Origin: Sulfolobaceae archaeon
Lineage (GTDB): Archaea; Thermoproteota; Thermoprotei_A; Sulfolobales; Sulfolobaceae
Assembly (NCBI GenBank): GCA_028277025.1
Contig: JAPYVG010000009.1
Location: 1 to 53,140 of the forward strand
Reading direction: 5' to 3'
Length of the DNA stretch: 53,140 nt
Under the pieces are notes generated by a model. It worked only from the letters and a program-made list of their open reading frames with translations. It did no database searches and was not told the DNA's origin. A program made the translations under genes and the position numbers. Shown piece by piece: positions 8,956-17,711 of this stretch. Position 1 is the stretch's first letter. Each line of letters opens with the position of its first letter.

Positions 8956-9729
8956 GTGTTGAAGTTAATATCATAACCTACATAGGTACCACATACTAAC
9001 GCCTCTTATATAAAAACATTATACCGGATCCCCCTCTATAAACTCCATGAGATGTGATAGCATTTAATACTACATAGTCGAAATACTCACCTTGAAACGA
9101 TAATTTTTCAGCTAAGGCTTGTTTGAAATATGTACCTTCAATTATTTCTTCACTTCTAGTTCAGCCTTAACTTTCTTTATAACCTCTACTTCAACGACTA
9201 TTAGCCATATCTCTCTGGGAATTAGCTGAAAATCTAACATTTCTTCTGTGCCTAGTTCCTACGCCTAGAGCTTTAAGGTCTTTAATTTTTGAGGAAATTT
9301 CCTCCCTAATACCCTTGAAAAATCAGAAACAAGATCATTAGGCATTTCTACCTTATTTACATTATATGGATAAGGTCTTAACGTAATAGTAGTATAACAA
9401 TATAATGAAATAAATTATGTAAGAATTTTTTACCAAAACGTTTATTACATAGAAAATACGCCGATTTGTAGTATTAAATTAAATAATTTATTGACATTTT
9501 ACCTTGATTTAAGCTACACTTAACTGAAAATCCCTATTTTTTGCTATAGTTAAACTCTTTTTAGCCTGGACTATACTGGGTCTCCACGTCCTGGTGATGT
9601 AGTTGATAAAGTACTACTAGAAGTATTGGCTAATTAGGTCTCCTTAAATTTAAAGTAAATCAAGATAACTAGAATATTATATTATGGAAGTCAAATTTTT
9701 AATTGAATACTAGATAAAAACTGTTACAA
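8956..9729. other. Intergenic region with relics only
   Basis: No intact gene. The minus strand carries a broken gene at about 9000-9390. On the plus strand, a short frame ending near 9637 reads TGSPRPGDVVDKVLLEVLAN, which looks like the last residues of a lost protein, but nothing upstream of it is coding. The remainder is AT-rich. Confidence 0.4.
9000..9390 (-). pseudogene. Decayed gene of unknown family
   Basis: Two protein-like blocks on the minus strand lie in adjacent frames. One (about 9141-9255) includes EEMLDFQLIPREIWLIVVEV and ends in KK-stop. The other (about 9010-9137) includes GEYFDYVVLNAITSHGVY. A third block upstream (about 9260-9370) contains VEMPNDLVSDFSRVL and IKDLKALG. Together they look like one small soluble protein broken by at least two frameshifts. 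The first block resembles the start of a small antitoxin-like protein, but I cannot name it. Confidence 0.4.
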
Positions 9730-10377
9730 TTATAGACTGAAATTGAAGACTTCTTCTCCTCTCTGATAGACTGTCACGTCCTTATCTATTATCGCGTAAC
9801 ATCTGAATTTAGATGAGCTATCTACTCTAAGGTATTTACCCCATTCGAATTCATAATAGGAGTAACAACCGGCAGTCATATGGCCGTTAAGGTGGAGCTT
9901 AGGTTTGATCTGTTCTAAGGCTTGTAGCATTAATTCCGTAGCTTCATCGTATCTCATTTTAGGGTATATTTCGGGGAGGTAGGGAGGTTGGTGAGTAATT
10001 AGTACGTCTACATTTTTGTCTCTCAATCTACTTATTATTTTTAGGAACTTATTAGGAGGTATTCCGTAATTCTCGTCGTCCCCTATTAGGCCGTTAATCC
10101 CCGTGACCTTCATGTCTCCGACACTTATTATTTGACCATCTCTAATCGAGAAGTTCTTTACTATCGAGAAATTCTCATGATTACCGTAAACTGCTATTAA
10201 CTTAGTTCTAGAGAGAATATCGGAAAAATCAGCTGCGGACATCCCTTCTCCCCAATCGCCAGCCCCGATTAAATAATCCGGTTTTAGATCATCTAAAATA
10301 TCTAATAGCCATTTAACTGACTCCATTTCCTCTTTATTATCGAGGCTCTTATGTAGATCGCTTATAAATAATATCAT
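9730..10377 (-). CDS. Calcineurin-like metallophosphoesterase
   Basis: 215 residues. The five metal-binding blocks of the family are in order: SDLH (D7, H9), GAGDWGEG (D41), YGNHEN (N66, H67), THQPP (H129) and NGHMTAG (H166). These hold two metal ions and cut phosphomonoesters or diesters in the cytoplasm. It is the size of small archaeal single-domain enzymes of the YfcE/MJ0936 type, not Mre11, and lacks a capping domain. It is unlinked to a nucleotide-signalling gene, so the substrate is open. Stand-alone transcription is likely. Confidence 0.85.
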   Translation of the reverse strand: MILFISDLHKSLDNKEEMESVKWLLDILDDLKPDYLIGAGDWGEGMSAADFSDILSRTKLIAVYGNHENFSIVKNFSIRDGQIISVGDMKVTGINGLIGDDENYGIPPNKFLKIISRLRDKNVDVLITHQPPYLPEIYPKMRYDEATELMLQALEQIKPKLHLNGHMTAGCYSYYEFEWGKYLRVDSSSKFRCYAIIDKDVTVYQRGEEVFNFSL

Positions 10378-10497
10378 TTATCCTAAAAATTAAGTTAGTG
10401 GGTTAAAAGGTTAAGGTATTTAAGTTTTTACCTCTAGCGTGCTTTGTTGATTCGTTCAATTTATTTTACTAAAACGATATTATATAACGTGAATCTT

Positions 10498-10623
10498 TTA
10501 GTAATTAACAACGTCATTCACAAGCCCATACTCTAACACTTGAGCCTTACCAACTACAAGGTTAGCCAAGTAAACCGCCTCTAACCAAATGCAAGAACTT
10601 TCCTCCTTAAATTTGACAAGACC
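10498..10623 (-). pseudogene. C-terminal relic of an unknown gene
   Basis: A 41-codon open frame with no start codon ends at 10498-10500. It is protein-like and helical (WLEAVYLANLVVGKAQ, VLEYGLVNDVV) and is flanked by non-coding sequence. It looks like the 3' remnant of a gene whose 5' part is gone. The family is not recognised. Apart from this relic the 322-base gap 10378-10699 holds nothing I can name. Confidence 0.3.
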
Positions 10624-10699
10624 TTAAACAGTCCACTGAAGGAGAGCGATGATTGTGGTAAAGGAAAATCTTTTTTGATCAAACTAGTTTCTCTATTTT

Positions 10700-11248
10700 A
10701 TGTGTCCTCCTATCTCTTATCACGGTAGAGTTGTGAAAACCGAGGATAACGACCCATTTCAACATCCCGCTGTTAAGGAATGGCATAATTACTTGTTTAC
10801 GAAGTGGCGGAGTGATAAGAGGGTAGCCTTCCTTTTACCTTGTACGCAAGAAAAACCTTATTATAAATCGCCAACTCACGTTATTGCTTATTCAGTTTTA
10901 AAAGACGCTAATGTTCAGATTTACAGTGTTTCAGAACCAATGTTACTAGTCCCCAGAGAGTATGAGGACTGTTACCCATTTAGCGATTACGATTATCCCC
11001 CTTCGAAAATGACTCCCAAAGAGAAGGAGGAATTCATTCAACTACTCTCTGAGGCTTTAAAAGTGATAAGCAAACACCACGAGGTAATAATCGGAGTTCT
11101 CCCAAAACACCATTTTAATGTCGTAAGTGAAGCCTCTAAAAGAACCGGGATTAAGATAGAACTACATCATTACGGCAGGTTAGTCTTTAAAACGGTCAAG
11201 GAAGTAGCGTTGAGGGCTAAAGATCTGTCCTCTAAAGCATCTTTATAA
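10700..11248 (+). CDS. ArcS-like (DUF5591) protein, stand-alone catalytic domain
   Basis: 182 residues. The stretch LLPCTQEKPYYKSPTH (about residues 45-60) fits exactly the motif PC-x3-KPY-x2-S-x2-H of archaeosine synthase ArcS, followed by SEPMLLVPREYEDCYP, which matches the downstream SEPLxxVPxEL pattern. ArcS acts after tRNA-guanine transglycosylase in making archaeosine at tRNA position 15, adding lysine to preQ0. In euryarchaea this domain sits inside a longer TGT-like protein with a PUA domain. Here it is alone, as in some crenarchaea, which suggests a split enzyme or a different modification. It converges with the VapC gene, overlapping by 17 bases. Confidence 0.7.
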   Translation: MCPPISYHGRVVKTEDNDPFQHPAVKEWHNYLFTKWRSDKRVAFLLPCTQEKPYYKSPTHVIAYSVLKDANVQIYSVSEPMLLVPREYEDCYPFSDYDYPPSKMTPKEKEEFIQLLSEALKVISKHHEVIIGVLPKHHFNVVSEASKRTGIKIELHHYGRLVFKTVKEVALRAKDLSSKASL

Positions 11249-11618
11249 ATTCTTTAAAGGATATTGCACTGCCCTTTTCCAATAAGTCTTTATCATTAGA
11301 AACTAACGTCAAACCCTTGCTAATAGCCGCGAAGACGTAAGATGCGTCATAATACGTTAAATCCTTCTCTACGGCGATCCTCATTATCTCTTGCATTGGT
11401 AAATCCCTTAAAACGTTAAACTTCCTAAGTAATTCGTGAAAGAGTTTAGCTAATGTAAAGGGGTCTTTGATTTTCTTATGAATCCTATAATCCTTCCATA
11501 TTGCATTTCCTACTTCATAAAAGGTGAGGTCTAGAATGTAAATTTTCCTCACGTCAACCTTATCTATGTAATCCAACAAAGGGTATATGACAGATGCATC
11601 AAGCAAATAACCTTCCAT
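11232..11618 (-). CDS. vapC: VapC-type PIN-domain toxin
   Basis: 128 residues. PIN acidic residues are D7 (LLDASV), E35 (FYEVGNA), D91 (TYYDASY) and D109 (VSNDKDL), all at normal spacing, so the enzyme is expected to be an active Mg2+-dependent RNase. The ATG lies two bases after the stop of the vapB gene at 11621, giving a two-gene operon with antitoxin first. The 3' end overlaps the convergent ArcS-like gene by 17 bases. This pair differs from the one at 457-1087, because here the antitoxin is VapB/CopG-like and not AbrB-like. Confidence 0.88.
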   Translation of the reverse strand: MEGYLLDASVIYPLLDYIDKVDVRKIYILDLTFYEVGNAIWKDYRIHKKIKDPFTLAKLFHELLRKFNVLRDLPMQEIMRIAVEKDLTYYDASYVFAAISKGLTLVSNDKDLLEKGSAISFKEFIKML

Positions 11619-11620
11619 CT

Positions 11621-11845
11621 TTACCTTTCATCTCTACTTCTCCTTATAGCCTCAACCCACTCCTCTTCGCTTACGCCTTTCATTAATTCTTTAATATCAC
11701 TTGCCAGCTTTTTCAACTCCTCCTTCTCTTTCTCTTCAATGGCCTTTTCTAAAGCTTTTTCGACCACATCCCTAATATTTATCCCCAACTCCTCGGCCTT
11801 TTCCTTTAATCCCTTTTTAACCCTTACGCTTATCACGTCTGACAT
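11621..11845 (-). CDS. vapB: VapB antitoxin (ribbon-helix-helix-like)
   Basis: 74 residues from the ATG at 11845. The N-terminus (VISVRVKKGLKEKAEELG) is a DNA-binding strand followed by helices, and the middle is a highly charged helix rich in Glu and Lys (EKAIEEKEKEEL). The end (EEEWVEAIRRSR) is the toxin-binding segment typical of Sulfolobales VapB. An in-frame ATG at 11917 would add 24 unlike residues. The 11845 start is preferred because ATATATA lies about 24-30 bases before it, fitting a leaderless transcript. It should repress its own operon together with the PIN toxin. Confidence 0.8.
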   Translation of the reverse strand: MSDVISVRVKKGLKEKAEELGINIRDVVEKALEKAIEEKEKEELKKLASDIKELMKGVSEEEWVEAIRRSRDER

Positions 11846-11992
11846 ATTATTGTATACGCAAAACTGGTATATATGCTGATCTCTCCGACGTAAGCAAAAT
11901 ACATTGACGAAATTCACTCCTCTCTGAAAGGTTGTAACGCGTGTAATAAATACTAGTGTCGTTATTAAACGAAAGGGTAAAGATGGGGTTTG

Positions 11993-14110
11993 TTAACTTA
12001 CTTTCTTAACCTTCACAATGTTTAAGGACTGAGCAATACTACCAGATATTGGGTCTGTTATTTGATCACTAATAAGGAGGTTTACATCAAAACCGTGACC
12101 GTATGCAAATTTTTCGCCCCTTGAATGCCTACCGAAGCCGAAATACGTGAACACAGTATCCTCCCTTATATCGTCTGTAACCTTAACTTTGCACCTTACT
12201 TTTCTACCGGTAGTTAATGACACGACCTCAACTTCATCATTATCCTTTATACCTAATGCCTCGGCCCTCTTCCTATTCATCGTAATTGGATTATCCGGTA
12301 CTAGTTTTATTAACGTTGGAATATCAAACGTTACGCTATCTTGAGTATGATACAACGTGTGACCGCTCGTTAAGTAAAACTCATCAATATCCCTTGGTGC
12401 TATATTCTTTTCTATGTAGGTTGGAATCGGGTAGTAACCGTATTTGTAAAGTAAGGTAGAGTAAATCTCAACTTTACCGGAGGGAGTATTTAATTCCTTC
12501 TTATAAGGGTAAACCTCGTAAAGTTCTGTGTTAAGCTTCACACAACCTCTTGAGTACAGATCCTCCTTGCTTATCCCTAATTGTTGTAAAATCTTACTCT
12601 CAACGCTCTCAAAAGTATCGTTAGCTAATCCAAGCCTTCTCTCTAATTCAAATAATATCCACCATAACGGTTTTGTATCGTATAAGGGGTCTACAGCCTT
12701 TTGATGCACGTCTATCCACGGCTCTAGTGTCCATCCTACTGGTAAGGGTAATTCGTCCCTTTCTAAGTAAGTTGATTCTGCAAGAACTACATCGGCATAT
12801 TGTGTTACGTCTGACGGCATTATATCAATGACAACTAAGAAGTCTAAAGCTTGCAAAGCCCTCCTCACCATGTCAGAGTTAGGGTCTCTGCCATCTAAGT
12901 TCGTACCAACTACCATTAAAGCCTTTATTGGATACGGTGTTCCAGTGAGGATGGCTCTATAAACCTCCTGGAACGCCGCTTCAGTCAAAGGATACCTTAT
13001 TTTATCCAACCTTATAACCTTTGCCCTATTTTCATCGTAAAGCTTAACCCTAACTTTCTTAGCGAATCCAAGTCCGCCCTTTTTGTCCAGATTACCAATC
13101 ATTGCATTAATTATATATGCGGCCATCCACGTGTAAGTTGAATCATTAGAGAATGAGGTATGCCAACCATCATCAATTACAGCCATAGGTCTATTATCCC
13201 ATAAGTTTTCAGCCACATATTTCACGTCATCGTAATCAACACCAGTAATCATTTTTAACCTTGGATAAACTTTCTCACCCTCCTTCATAAGTAAGTAAAA
13301 TGCTGTAGCAACCCTCCTTCCGCCTTTAACCCCTTCATAGAGTAAATCGTCAGAATATTCATTCGTGGGGGATAAGTCATCTTCATGTACTAATAAACCA
13401 GCATTACTATATCTCCTTAGAAAATCTTCATCATACATCTTATTCTTTATCATATAGTAAATTACGGAAAGTAAGAATGCTGTGTCAGCACCGGGTTTGA
13501 TAGGGATCCACCTATCAGCATACCTCTGAGCTATTGCTGACTTCCTCGGGTCTACAACTGCTATTTTCATCCCCTTTCTTCTCCCCTCTTCTATCCTCCT
13601 CACAATATCTGGAACTATCCCCTCTAATGGATTCCTACCTATGAAGACTACGAACTTTGAGTTTGGATAATCGGGGTCTATACTTCTCGGCCCCTCAGCC
13701 CCTAAGACTAATCTAGCTGCAACGGTTCTCGGGCCGTGACAAACGGACTCATGGCCTATTAAATTAGGAGTGCCGTAAAGAGCCGCAAACCTCTCTAATA
13801 ACTCTTTGCCATAATCATGAAAAGTTATTGCTAAATACTCTGGGTGACCCTCGTCTAATAACTCTTTGAGCCTCTTAACTACTTCGTTTAACGCTGTTTC
13901 CCAATCAGTAGGTACTAGTGAATCCCCTTCCCTTATCAGCGGTGTTTTTAATCTATCTGGATGAGTTAATAAGTACGGCCCAGCGGCACCCCTACCGCAA
14001 ATACCAGGCTGTGGGTGATTTTTATTTGGTGCGACTCTTACAGTTTTCCCCTCAACTGTTGCAATTATTCCGCATGTGTTTTTACACATGTAGCATCTGA
14101 GAAATGCCAT
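11993..14110 (-). CDS. Molybdopterin oxidoreductase catalytic subunit (DMSO reductase superfamily, PhsA/PsrA-like)
   Basis: 705 residues. An N-terminal 4Fe-4S site is visible: C6, C9, C13 and C38 (CYMCKNTC... GICGRG). The Mo-ligand region ESVCHGPR has Cys at 124, which points to the group with polysulfide, thiosulfate and arsenate reductases. C-terminal bis-MGD binding segments (SGHTLYH, NRKRAEALGIKDNDEVEV) are present, so the chain is full length. There is no twin-arginine signal, so the enzyme is probably cytoplasmic, unlike exported SreA-type sulfur reductases. No ferredoxin-like or membrane-anchor subunit is adjacent, so it may act as a single soluble oxidoreductase with a ferredoxin or quinone-independent partner. 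Substrate unknown. It is read divergently from the GT4 gene. Confidence 0.8.
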   Translation of the reverse strand: MAFLRCYMCKNTCGIIATVEGKTVRVAPNKNHPQPGICGRGAAGPYLLTHPDRLKTPLIREGDSLVPTDWETALNEVVKRLKELLDEGHPEYLAITFHDYGKELLERFAALYGTPNLIGHESVCHGPRTVAARLVLGAEGPRSIDPDYPNSKFVVFIGRNPLEGIVPDIVRRIEEGRRKGMKIAVVDPRKSAIAQRYADRWIPIKPGADTAFLLSVIYYMIKNKMYDEDFLRRYSNAGLLVHEDDLSPTNEYSDDLLYEGVKGGRRVATAFYLLMKEGEKVYPRLKMITGVDYDDVKYVAENLWDNRPMAVIDDGWHTSFSNDSTYTWMAAYIINAMIGNLDKKGGLGFAKKVRVKLYDENRAKVIRLDKIRYPLTEAAFQEVYRAILTGTPYPIKALMVVGTNLDGRDPNSDMVRRALQALDFLVVIDIMPSDVTQYADVVLAESTYLERDELPLPVGWTLEPWIDVHQKAVDPLYDTKPLWWILFELERRLGLANDTFESVESKILQQLGISKEDLYSRGCVKLNTELYEVYPYKKELNTPSGKVEIYSTLLYKYGYYPIPTYIEKNIAPRDIDEFYLTSGHTLYHTQDSVTFDIPTLIKLVPDNPITMNRKRAEALGIKDNDEVEVVSLTTGRKVRCKVKVTDDIREDTVFTYFGFGRHSRGEKFAYGHGFDVNLLISDQITDPISGSIAQSLNIVKVKKVS

Positions 14111-14205
14111 AGTTAATTGAAACTCATGCAGACTAAAACTTTAACTAATAAAAAAGGGGAAGGAGGATTTTAATCTTAAATCTTAAATCATTCTATTTAG
14201 CTAAA

Positions 14206-15270
14206 ATGTTTACTATAGCATTGAGGGTCTTATGGAACGGCGGGGTTGCCAGGATAGCCGTTGAAGAGGCTAGGAATGCTAAAGCAAAACTTTTCGTTTA
14301 TAGAGAATCATTTTATGATTACGATTTAAGCGACATAAACGTCACATTTATGAGAAGAAGGGGACAAAAAGGGTTTTTCACCCCTTTATTTAAAAAGATA
14401 ACCGAAATTTACGCAAAGAATAGGGGTGATGATGCTACAGTAGATTTAGATCTTATAATTAAGGCAAGTAAAATTATAAAAGGGCCAGCACTTTTTCATG
14501 ATCAATTTGCAGGGATAACTGGTTATTTAAGAAAGAAGTTTTACGGCGAGGAATATGCATTGTATTTACACGAAACTTCATTGCCCTTAAAGGGTTTAAA
14601 ATACGCATTGCCGAAGGCGATGGAGTGGAAGGTGCTAAAGAATGCGAAATTCATCTTTACTAATTCAAAGTGGAATAAAGAGGTTTTACAGAACAGAGGA
14701 ATATCCTCTGAAGTCCTTTACCCCGGTTGCTATCCGGAGGAGAAGGTTTATGAGAAAAAAGAAAAGTTTGTCCTAGCAGTCTCTATGTGGGATTCCGGTA
14801 GAAAGCCGGAAATTTACGGTGAGATCGCTAAGAGAATTAAGGGGAAATTAGTAATGGCCGGTTCTTGGGCTAGACAAGACACTATGGAGGAGTTTAAGAG
14901 GAAATACCCAGAAGTGATAGTAACTGGTAGAATCCCGGAGGAAAAATTAAAAGAGCTCTATAGGAAGGCTATGCTCACTATACGTTTCGGTTTTGACGAG
15001 AGAGGCCCGGGGATGGCTGTATTAGAGTCATTATGTAATGGAACTGCTATAATAGTCAATGAGGGTTTGGGCGGTAAGGAGTTTGTTATTAACGGTGAAA
15101 ATGGTTTCATAGTTAAAGACATTCATGATAGTGTGGATAAAATTAATGAGGTTTTGGAAAACAATGAGTTAATGTTAAGGCTTTCGAGGAACGCCCTTGA
15201 GAGTAGTAAAAAATACTCTTGGAAGGTACATGCCGATAAGTTGAACGAGTACATGGATAAATTAAAATAA
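14206..15270 (+). CDS. Glycosyltransferase family 4 protein
   Basis: 354 residues, soluble, two Rossmann halves. The C-terminal half has the GT4 pattern: [15 protein letters not shown] (donor-domain start), [17 protein letters not shown], then the acidic motif [20 protein letters not shown] and [10 protein letters not shown] near the end. These enzymes transfer a sugar from an NDP-sugar with retention, commonly for N-glycans, exopolysaccharide or glycolipid head groups. The gene stands alone and shares a 95-base intergenic region with the divergent molybdoenzyme. TCTTAAATC occurs twice in tandem just before the start and supplies the TATA box. Confidence 0.8.
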   Translation: MFTIALRVLWNGGVARIAVEEARNAKAKLFVYRESFYDYDLSDINVTFMRRRGQKGFFTPLFKKITEIYAKNRGDDATVDLDLIIKASKIIKGPALFHDQFAGITGYLRKKFYGEEYALYLHETSLPLKGLKYALPKAMEWKVLKNAKFIFTNSKWNKEVLQNRGISSEVLYPGCYPEEKVYEKKEKFVLAVSMWDSGRKPEIYGEIAKRIKGKLVMAGSWARQDTMEEFKRKYPEVIVTGRIPEEKLKELYRKAMLTIRFGFDERGPGMAVLESLCNGTAIIVNEGLGGKEFVINGENGFIVKDIHDSVDKINEVLENNELMLRLSRNALESSKKYSWKVHADKLNEYMDKLK

Positions 15271-15369
15271 TGAGTAGTCCATTAATGAGAGTTAAACTAT
15301 ATATCCCTTTGGAACCTAAAAACTATAAAAAAGGGAATAGAAGAGATAAAACATCTCTTTATAAAAAAA

Positions 15370-16944
15370 TTACTTCATTGAAGTCTCTCCTTCTTCAGCC
15401 CACAGATTCACGGCTTTACCAGCATTAGTTAATGCCCACGGCTTCTTAAACTTCAAGTATAACGCATACCCTGCAGCACCGCCAAGGTAAACGAGAGATA
15501 CTACAGCTGCTGGTGTTTCTGGGAATACTGGGGGCCATATTGAAGCATATAGTGCATACCCTAAAATTCCAGTCGCTGCGGCCGGTGCAACGTAGTGCTG
15601 TAATATATGAAGTATTGCATGTCTTAAGTCCTTATGCCTCTCCTTCAGCCTCTTGTAAAGAGTAATTACTGAAGTGTTTAATAGGAAATGTGTTAAAACC
15701 ATTCCGAACAAAGCCATAGTCGTTAGGAATCCGAAAGTGTCTGAAAGTGCTGTTAACACACTAGCGTTTGCAGTATTTAAATAGAACATTTGTATCGGTG
15801 ATATTCCGTTATACCAGAACATGAAGAAGGCAGTTACTATGGCACTAGCAGTGGAAATCGTTCCGATGAAGATCAATGATACATAAGGACTATGATACTT
15901 TGGATGAACTTTAGAGAACTTTTCCGGTATTATCTTATCCCTAGCCATCGCGAAGTATACTCTCGCTGCATTACTTTGCATTGCTACAGAGTCTGAAAAT
16001 GCGGAGTTCATAGCAACTAAAAATAGTCCTAATGCACCGAACATCCCTAAGTAAAGTCCCATTACAACAATCCCTGGAATAGTTGAAACGTCTGGATTAG
16101 GATTGTTTACTAAGCTCTCTAGGTTATTAACACCCCAACCTACAGCAATAGCATAAGCCATTTCAGTCAATACAGCACCAACAATGAACACACCAGTCAT
16201 TAAAGCCTTAAGTATTTGCCTCGGGTGTTGGACTTCTTCACCTAAAGGAGCTGAACCGCCGTACCCTATGAAGCTAGTTATCGAGAACACCATAGCCAAT
16301 CCCAAAGCTCCTCCAGGACCACCATATGGTGCAAATTCACTAGCATATTGGGGCCACGCAAATGGGTTAAACACTGCTAAAGTGTTATCCGGTGCTTTAG
16401 CAATTACTATTGCACCTAAAACAGCTAAGAATGATACTTCAAAAAGGGAGGCATATTTTAACGTTGTTATTTGCGGTCTAATTCCTAAGATCGCCAGAAT
16501 TATAGGAACCCAGATAAACACTAAGATTAACGGTAACCAAAGCCAGGCTGGTAATTTGATGTGGAAATAATAGTCGAGAAATGCAGGCAAAACAGCCCCT
16601 CCGATATATGTCGGAATTGCTCCAGTACTCGTTGTCTGGTAGAGAATGTATAACCAACCGGCCATAGTAGCGGGTACGGGCCCAAATGCATTAGCTATGT
16701 AACCGTAATATCCGCCGGCGCTAGAATGCCTTTTTGCCAAATGATATAACGTATTTACCTCAAGGTACATTGCGAGTGTAGCTAACAAGAACGCTAACGG
16801 AGTTAAAGCGAACGCGAAAGCCATAGCTGATGTTATGAAAGCAACGACATCGCAGGCTGGTGCCATTGCCGCTATTTCCTCAGCTAGTGCACCTAATGTA
16901 TTAACTTGCCCTTTCTTAAGGCGGGGCACTTGCTGTTGGGACAT
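15370..16944 (-). CDS. APC-superfamily amino acid permease
   Basis: 524 residues, about 12-13 membrane helices. Family marks are the N-terminal Gly/Ala-rich helix pair (ALAEEIAAMAPACDVVAF), SSAGGYYGYIANAFGP in helix 3 (the APC SxGGxYxY pattern) and the conserved cytoplasmic segment GYGGSAPLGEEVQHPRQI after helix 6. It should import amino acids or related compounds by cation coupling. A T-run follows the stop on the minus strand. The promoter has a 15-bp palindrome between TATA and start, so import is probably repressed by a regulator encoded elsewhere. Confidence 0.85.
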   Translation of the reverse strand: MSQQQVPRLKKGQVNTLGALAEEIAAMAPACDVVAFITSAMAFAFALTPLAFLLATLAMYLEVNTLYHLAKRHSSAGGYYGYIANAFGPVPATMAGWLYILYQTTSTGAIPTYIGGAVLPAFLDYYFHIKLPAWLWLPLILVFIWVPIILAILGIRPQITTLKYASLFEVSFLAVLGAIVIAKAPDNTLAVFNPFAWPQYASEFAPYGGPGGALGLAMVFSITSFIGYGGSAPLGEEVQHPRQILKALMTGVFIVGAVLTEMAYAIAVGWGVNNLESLVNNPNPDVSTIPGIVVMGLYLGMFGALGLFLVAMNSAFSDSVAMQSNAARVYFAMARDKIIPEKFSKVHPKYHSPYVSLIFIGTISTASAIVTAFFMFWYNGISPIQMFYLNTANASVLTALSDTFGFLTTMALFGMVLTHFLLNTSVITLYKRLKERHKDLRHAILHILQHYVAPAAATGILGYALYASIWPPVFPETPAAVVSLVYLGGAAGYALYLKFKKPWALTNAGKAVNLWAEEGETSMK

Positions 16945-16952
16945 TGCAATAA

Positions 16953-16967
16953 TTAGGGTAACCCTAA
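16953..16967. promoter_or_regulatory. Palindromic operator candidate of the APC permease gene
   Basis: TTAGGGTAACCCTAA is a perfect palindrome with 7-base arms around a central A. It lies between the TATA-like AAATATTTAAG (minus strand, about 16967-16977) and the ATG at 16944, so it overlaps the expected transcription start. A related half (GGGTACCCCTAA) lies about 30 bases further upstream at 16984-16995. The position suits a dimeric repressor. Confidence 0.5.
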
Positions 16968-17141
16968 AATATTTAAGCTTTTCGGGTACCCCTAAGGATT
17001 TGTTAATAAGATTCTGAAGGAAAAATTTAGCTTAACGTGAAAATTTTATTAACGAAAAGAGTGTAAGCGACACTACTTTTTAATACCATAAAATATTTTG
17101 CAACATTAATCTTTTTTCAAAAGAGGCGTAAAGCCTCGCCA

Positions 17142-17342
17142 GGAGGCTGTATCCTTTTTCGTGTTGATAGAAATCTTTTACGTCGTTTATAACGAATTTT
17201 TGTTGATAAATGATGATCTCTCACGCCGATGTGGGCTAAAGGGTGGGAGTGATTGCGGAGATGTGAGCCTCGTGCCGTTGGAGTCCCATGACCCACTGGC
17301 TAAGTCCCTACACTCGATCATGATTGAGTGTAGGGACAAATG
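17142..17342 (+). mobile_element. Solo 3' end of an IS605-type tnpB element (family A, copy 1)
   Basis: This copy is closely similar to the minus-strand copy at 44440-44697, with small deletions. The frame still reads GGSDCGDVSLVPLESHDPLA and then KSLHSIM, matching GGSDYGDVSPVPLGSKESHD and AKSLHSIM of the other copy, which is a C-terminal TnpB tail. It ends in a perfect 12-bp hairpin (GTCCCTACACTC at 17304-17315 with its complement at 17326-17337). A small stem GAGGC/GCCTC lies just upstream at 17123-17137. The ATG frame through this block is not a live gene. Confidence 0.65.
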
Positions 17343-17397
17343 GATAAATAGTCACCTTATCTTATTATACTCAGTGCCTTCATGCCGTGATCCACTA

Positions 17398-17410
17398 CCC
17401 CCCCCCCCCC
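17398..17410. repeat. C13 homopolymer
   Basis: Thirteen consecutive C between the tnpB relic and the pseudogene at 17408. This is extreme for an AT-rich genome. It may be a slippage tract, or its length may be a sequencing artefact. Confidence 0.7.
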
Positions 17411-17612
17411 ATTAAAATCAACTCGTTTCTTAATTCCTTAGTCAATTCATCTACCTTCATTACGAGATCTCTATACATTTTAGCAATTTCAAAAGACAGC
17501 TTAATAACTCCTCATACCGCGAATTTTAGCCTTGCTTGATCAACGTGAAATGCCAAAGAAGCTCTCGCTATTACTGCTCTTAGCATCAGATAGAAATCAT
17601 AAAGCCCTCTTT
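17408..17612 (-). pseudogene. Relic of a helical protein with internal stop
   Basis: One minus-strand frame reads LRAVIARASLAFHVDQARLK, an in-frame stop, then LSFEIAKMYRDLVMKVDELT, and runs into the poly-C tract. Both blocks are amphipathic helices, and only one stop separates them. The 5' part upstream of 17612 contains further stops. The family is not recognised. Decay together with the neighbouring tnpB end suggests an insertion or deletion hotspot. Confidence 0.45.
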
Positions 17613-17711
17613 ACTAAGAACTTTAGTACCACTCACCCGTAAAAATTCTTGGGCAAAGATAAGAGGTTTACTTTAGAGAAGCTTTTAGCCTTCTATCTTT
17701 ATTCATAACGT

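Noticed and set aside
17161..17415. Plus-strand open frame of 84 codons ending in the poly-C tract
   Set aside because: The protein-like part is only the tnpB tail. The rest is element end and junk, so it is given as a mobile element and not as a gene.
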